Shown: positions 15,075 to 17,829 of the stretch, in pieces
Numbering within the stretch: the stretch's first letter is position 1
Layout: each line of letters opens with the position of its first letter
Assembly (NCBI GenBank): GCA_017882945.1
Contig: JADGON010000092.1
Span: 1 to 17,829 of the forward strand
From: Acidimicrobiia bacterium
GTDB taxonomy: Bacteria; Actinomycetota; Acidimicrobiia; IMCC26256; JAENVU01
DNA: 17,829 bases
Reading direction: 5' to 3'
Made by a program: the position numbers and the translations under genes
Notes under the pieces: model-generated
The model's database searches: none
The model's input: only the letters and a program-made list of their open reading frames with translations
What the model was told of the DNA's origin: nothing

Positions 15075-15572
15075 ATGGACGACAAGGGCCGACGCGACTT
15101 CCTGCGGGGTGGCTGGAAGCTGGGCGGTGCGCTGCTCTTCGGCGCCGCGGCATACACGGGCTATGAGGCTCTCCGCCCACTCACGGCGGGCTCGAGTGGA
15201 GCCAAGATCGCCGCCGGTACGGTCTCGAGCTTCGCCAAGGACACGAGCACCTACGTGCCGGCCGGGCGGATGTACGTCGTGAATGCGAACGACTACCTGT
15301 TCGCGCTCTCGCAGAAGTGCCCGCATCTCGGTTGCCACGTGCCGTACTGCGAGAGCTCGGGGCGGTTCGAGTGCCCGTGCCACGGCTCGATCTACGACCT
15401 CGCCGGCGAGTACATCACGGGTCCGGCGGGGCGGGGCATGGACCGGTACGAGGTGAAGCTCGAGGGTGACAACGTCGTGGTCGACACGGGCGTCCTGCAC
15501 ACCGGCCCACCGCGCGGCGCCAAGGTCTTCCTCACGCCGCCCAAGGGTCCGAGTTGCATCGGCAAGGCCTGA
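15075..15572 (+). CDS. Rieske [2Fe-2S] iron-sulfur protein, Tat-exported
   Basis: The 165-residue protein has a twin-arginine signal-anchor (GRRDFLRGGWKLGGALLF) and one N-terminal helix. The Rieske domain shows both cluster boxes, CPHLGC (82-87) and CPCHGS (100-105): Cys82, His84, Cys100 and His103 bind the cluster and Cys87-Cys102 form the stabilising disulfide. Cys92 and Cys161 are additional. The ATG follows AGGAG at five bases, which overlaps the cytochrome b stop codon. The single-helix anchor is simpler than the three-helix actinobacterial QcrA. It would shuttle electrons from quinol at cytochrome b to the cytochrome c or copper protein of the same operon. Confidence 0.95.
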   Translation: MDDKGRRDFLRGGWKLGGALLFGAAAYTGYEALRPLTAGSSGAKIAAGTVSSFAKDTSTYVPAGRMYVVNANDYLFALSQKCPHLGCHVPYCESSGRFECPCHGSIYDLAGEYITGPAGRGMDRYEVKLEGDNVVVDTGVLHTGPPRGAKVFLTPPKGPSCIGKA

Positions 15573-15573
15573 C

Positions 15574-16053
15574 GTGCCCCGCGATCGCCCCGAACCGCCG
15601 CCGTTCGAGCCCGAGTGGCTCGAACGCAGTTTGAACCGCTATCTCGCGTGGGGACTCGTCTTCATGGTGCTGCTCCTCGTCGGCTTCGTCGCGTACCGCG
15701 TACGCGAGCCGGGCCTTCGCCGTTCGGCCACCCGTGCGCAGACGACCAGCTACACCGATATCGGCCACCAGACCTTCAGCGCGAGCTGTTCACAGTGCCA
15801 CGGCAAGGACGCGAGCGGCGGCGGAAGTGCGCCGACCCTGAACTCGAGTCAATTCCTCAAGAGCACCACCGACGCGCAGATCTTCTCGCTCGTAGCCGGA
15901 GGCGTCTCGGGCACGGAAATGCCCGCGTGGAGCCTGGACTACGGCGGCACCTTCACCGACGAGCAAGTACGGCAGGTCGTCACGTACCTCCGGTCTCTCG
16001 AACCACGAGCGCCGAGCGTGCCCGGCTGGCGCCAGAGCGACAAGGCCAAGTGA
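15574..16053 (+). CDS. Membrane-anchored monoheme c-type cytochrome
   Basis: The 159-residue protein has one N-terminal transmembrane helix (about 23-41, LAWGLVFMVLLLVGFVAYR) followed by a single cytochrome c domain: CSQCH (72-76) binds heme c and Met116 in GTEMPAW is the likely sixth ligand. The fold is a class I (cytochrome c6/cbb3-like) domain, unrelated to cytochrome f and much shorter than the diheme QcrC of other actinobacteria. GTG at 15574 comes one base after the Rieske stop; it has no separate ribosome-binding site and is probably translated by reinitiation. It is the probable electron exit of the complex. Last gene of the operon. Confidence 0.9.
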   Translation: MPRDRPEPPPFEPEWLERSLNRYLAWGLVFMVLLLVGFVAYRVREPGLRRSATRAQTTSYTDIGHQTFSASCSQCHGKDASGGGSAPTLNSSQFLKSTTDAQIFSLVAGGVSGTEMPAWSLDYGGTFTDEQVRQVVTYLRSLEPRAPSVPGWRQSDKAK

Positions 16054-16101
16054 GGGCCCCGCCCGGACCGTCACCCGCGTCCCCGTTCTCGGAGAAGACG
16101 G

Positions 16102-16443
16102 TTACGTCGACACCAGCGGCTCTGCGGTCGCCGAAACCCTGATCCCTCGGTCAAGGTTCGACTGCAACCAACGCTGGAACAAGTCGACGCGTTGTGGAGC
16201 CTGCTCATGCGAGAACCTGCACGTGTGAACCTCGCCACACTGGGAGTTGCTGGCGCCGGTGGCAAAGTTGAACAGGCAGGTCGGACACCGAACATCGAGG
16301 AGTTCGGGAAGCTCCGGGCAGAAGTAGCGCCCGCACGGAGTCAAACCCTCGCACCGATCGAAGTCCCAGTCGCATCCTTCGCAACGGATGAACGAAAGCG
16401 CGCGTTCAACCTGCGTGACGCTTCTCGTACCAGGGTGTTCCAT
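16102..16443 (-). CDS. Small cysteine-rich zinc-ribbon-like protein, unrecognised family
   Basis: The 113-residue reading frame starts at ATG 16443 with GGAGGTG upstream at good spacing; a start at 16566 would add 41 residues crossing the inverted repeat and is rejected. Nine cysteines are arranged as CEGC (21-24), C31, C37, C42, CPTC (53-56), C69 and C75, with His74 and His79 near the last. This is enough for two or more zinc sites. The C-terminal part (DLFQRWLQSNLDRG) looks helical. No signal peptide or membrane helix is seen, so it should be cytoplasmic. I do not recognise the family; a nucleic-acid- or protein-binding role would be a guess. It converges with the cytochrome c gene, 48 bases apart. 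Confidence 0.6.
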   Translation of the reverse strand: MEHPGTRSVTQVERALSFIRCEGCDWDFDRCEGLTPCGRYFCPELPELLDVRCPTCLFNFATGASNSQCGEVHTCRFSHEQAPQRVDLFQRWLQSNLDRGIRVSATAEPLVST

Positions 16444-16473
16444 AGAACACCTCCGTCCTTCTCGTGCGGGCCG

Positions 16474-16500
16474 GTTGACCCCCCTTCTTGCGGGGTCAAC
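16474..16500. promoter_or_regulatory. 9-9-9 inverted repeat upstream of the zinc-ribbon gene
   Basis: GTTGACCCC (16474-16482) and GGGGTCAAC (16492-16500) are perfect inverted copies around a 9-base spacer. It lies 30 bases before the zinc-ribbon start and 73 bases after the stop of the beta-propeller gene on the same strand. It can be read as a repressor operator, a 5' leader hairpin, or the beta-propeller terminator without a U-tract. Confidence 0.5.
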
Positions 16501-16511
16501 GGATAGCTCCG

Positions 16512-16517
16512 ACACTA
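16512..16517 (-). promoter_or_regulatory. Possible -10 element of the zinc-ribbon gene
   Basis: TAGTGT on the minus strand fits TANNNT. Transcription from it would start near 16505, so the inverted repeat would lie immediately downstream of the start site. No good -35 is visible at the expected distance. Confidence 0.3.
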
Positions 16518-16572
16518 CGAACGCGAAGCAGCGGCGGGTAGGGCCGAACGTCCCAATGAGGCCCAAGCTCGG

Positions 16573-17829
16573 TCACGTCCCGAAGGCGACCACCACGCGT
16601 CCCGCGCCGACGACGACACGCCCAGTTCCCGCCGCGGGAGACGTGAAACGAGAGGGCACGTCGCCGATGTGCTGCGACAAGATCGTCCTCCCCGACGAAG
16701 GATCGAGCGCGACCAGATCGCCGCGGTCGGTCGCGACGGCCCAGACCGCGCCGCCGGCGACGATGGGTGGTCCCGGCGACGCCACGGGTGCTGTCCAGCC
16801 GACACCGAAGCGGTCGCCGGTCACCGTGACTTGCACAATGCCACCCGAGCACGGAACGAACATCGTGTCGCCATCATGCGCGACGCCACCAAACGCGCGG
16901 GTGCTGCAGACACTGCCGGAGTGCAGCTGCCCACCGACTCCGCCGAGGTGCCCGGCGTCGAGCAGATAGCCGATACCGCTCTTGCCGACCTGGAAGACAC
17001 GGCCGGCCGGCAGGAGCACCGGGCCCGTGGATCCGAGGTCGGAATCGCTCGCATTCAGCGACGCCCAGTCACTCGGCGCGAACGAGTCGACCAGCTTGAG
17101 GTCCGCGCTGAGATGAACGACGCTGTTCCCGTAGTCGTACGACCCGCTGCTCGAACTGTTCCCGCTCGTCAGGTACAAGGTGCCGTCACTCGCGATCGCG
17201 GCACCGGGCGGGGCCCAGAAGCCTCCCTCACGCTGCGTCGGGAGCGTGTACGACTTCACGGCTCCGACTCCCGCAGCGGACACGGGCACGGAGACGACGC
17301 GGCCGTGGTAGTCGCCGCAGTCGCCGAACCGCCCGCCATACGGAATGAACACCTTCCCCGATGAGAGCGTGAGTGCCGCTCGCTGGTTGTGGACCGCGGG
17401 GTCGGCGCCGGCCGCGTCGACCGGGGCCGAGTCGACGAGCTGCCCGGTCGACACGTCGAGCTCGAACAGCAGGTGCCGACCCGGCTGGACCATGCCCACC
17501 GCGTAGATACGCCCCGCGTTCGTGTCGATCACGGGCGTGCTGGTGATGCCAACCGGGTCGACGTCACCGCACGGTAGGGACGAACCCGACACCGGCTCGC
17601 CGAGGTGTGTCTTCCACGCAATCGCGCCGTCGGAGGCATTGAGCGCGTAGACACTGTCGTTCTCGGTCGCGATCACGACACGGTTGCCGGCCAGGAGCGG
17701 TTGTGCGTACACAGCGCCGTCGAGAGTCGGTGACGCCCATTGCCGGCGCACCGCGCCAGATGCCGGCGGGCCGTCGGCTGTGAGTCCGGTGCGCGCGGCG
17801 TCGTGGTAGTACGTCGTCCACTGCGCGCC
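16573..17829 (-). CDS. PQQ-like beta-propeller repeat protein, 5' partial
   Basis: The frame is open to the right edge. The GTG at 17751 is probably internal, because the 26 codons before it encode WTTYYHDAARTGLTADGPP, a typical start of the first propeller blade. At least 418 residues are visible. Blades are recognised by repeats such as GNRVVIATENDSVYALNASD followed by GAIAWKTHLG, and GGAVWAVATDRGDLVALDPS. Cys pairs and the lack of cytoplasmic features fit an exported protein, but the signal peptide would lie beyond the window. No PQQ-dehydrogenase catalytic motif is visible, so a structural or binding role is as likely as an enzyme. Same strand as, and 129 bases upstream of, the zinc-ribbon gene. 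Confidence 0.8.
   Translation of the reverse strand, partial: GAQWTTYYHDAARTGLTADGPPASGAVRRQWASPTLDGAVYAQPLLAGNRVVIATENDSVYALNASDGAIAWKTHLGEPVSGSSLPCGDVDPVGITSTPVIDTNAGRIYAVGMVQPGRHLLFELDVSTGQLVDSAPVDAAGADPAVHNQRAALTLSSGKVFIPYGGRFGDCGDYHGRVVSVPVSAAGVGAVKSYTLPTQREGGFWAPPGAAIASDGTLYLTSGNSSSSGSYDYGNSVVHLSADLKLVDSFAPSDWASLNASDSDLGSTGPVLLPAGRVFQVGKSGIGYLLDAGHLGGVGGQLHSGSVCSTRAFGGVAHDGDTMFVPCSGGIVQVTVTGDRFGVGWTAPVASPGPPIVAGGAVWAVATDRGDLVALDPSSGRTILSQHIGDVPSRFTSPAAGTGRVVVGAGRVVVAFGT

Noticed and set aside
13660..15180. 506-codon minus-strand frame across the cytochrome b gene
   Set aside because: It is a charged, low-complexity shadow lacking family motifs; the opposite strand encodes clear cytochrome b and Rieske sequence.
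16081..16101. Imperfect hairpin between the cytochrome c and zinc-ribbon genes as terminator
   Set aside because: Only short stems with a bulge and a three-base loop; too weak to annotate.
16573..17829. PQQ-dependent dehydrogenase
   Set aside because: Propeller blades are clear, but no catalytic or PQQ-binding residues of the dehydrogenases can be identified in the visible part.

Overview
The window is high-GC DNA from what looks like an actinobacterium, quite possibly an Acidimicrobiia-like lineage. The lineage is an inference from protein style only: an MSMEG_2256-type LLM oxidoreductase, a secreted SGNH hydrolase of a family I know from Streptomyces relatives, a DUF2156 lipid aminoacyltransferase, and TANNNT-type promoters including one apparently leaderless gene. 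I see no rRNA, tRNA, CRISPR array, insertion sequence or phage gene. Coding density is high and the longest gene-free stretch is about 245 bases.

Layout. (1) 1-1244, + strand: 3' part of a periplasmic-binding-protein-fold (ABC solute-binding) gene cut by the left edge. (2) 1295-2332, + strand: LLM-class, probably F420-dependent oxidoreductase with a leaderless-type promoter, convergent with (3) an acetyl-CoA hydrolase/CoA-transferase (2349-3641, - strand). (4) 3778-4986, + strand: secreted SGNH/GDSL hydrolase with its own promoter, closed by a perfect 18-bp hairpin. (5) 5184-7791, - strand: a two-gene operon of a DUF2156 (MprF C-terminal-like) protein and an unusual fusion of a rhomboid-like membrane domain with a serine esterase; together they may add and remove aminoacyl groups on membrane lipids. 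(6) 7930-10578, - strand: a lipoprotein of the penicillin acylase (Ntn hydrolase) family with a tandem 12-residue repeat tail. (7) 10824-10937, + strand: a 37-residue single-pass membrane protein.

(8) 11122-16053, + strand, is the centre of the window: six tightly packed genes encoding a blue-copper lipoprotein, a small two-helix membrane protein, a GltD-like FAD/NAD(P)/iron-sulfur flavoprotein with an added C-terminal double-cluster ferredoxin domain, a full-length cytochrome b, a Tat-exported Rieske protein and a membrane-anchored monoheme cytochrome c. Spacing and overlaps (3 nt gap, 1 nt overlap, 8 nt overlap, 8 nt gap, 1 nt gap) suggest one translationally coupled operon. I infer a non-canonical bc complex wired to a cytoplasmic NAD(P)H or ferredoxin module on one side and to a copper protein and cytochrome c on the other; no terminal oxidase is in the window.

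(9) 16102-16443, - strand: a small nine-cysteine zinc-ribbon-like protein I do not recognise, preceded by a 9-9-9 inverted repeat. (10) 16573 to the right edge, - strand: a PQQ-like beta-propeller protein whose 5' end lies beyond the window.
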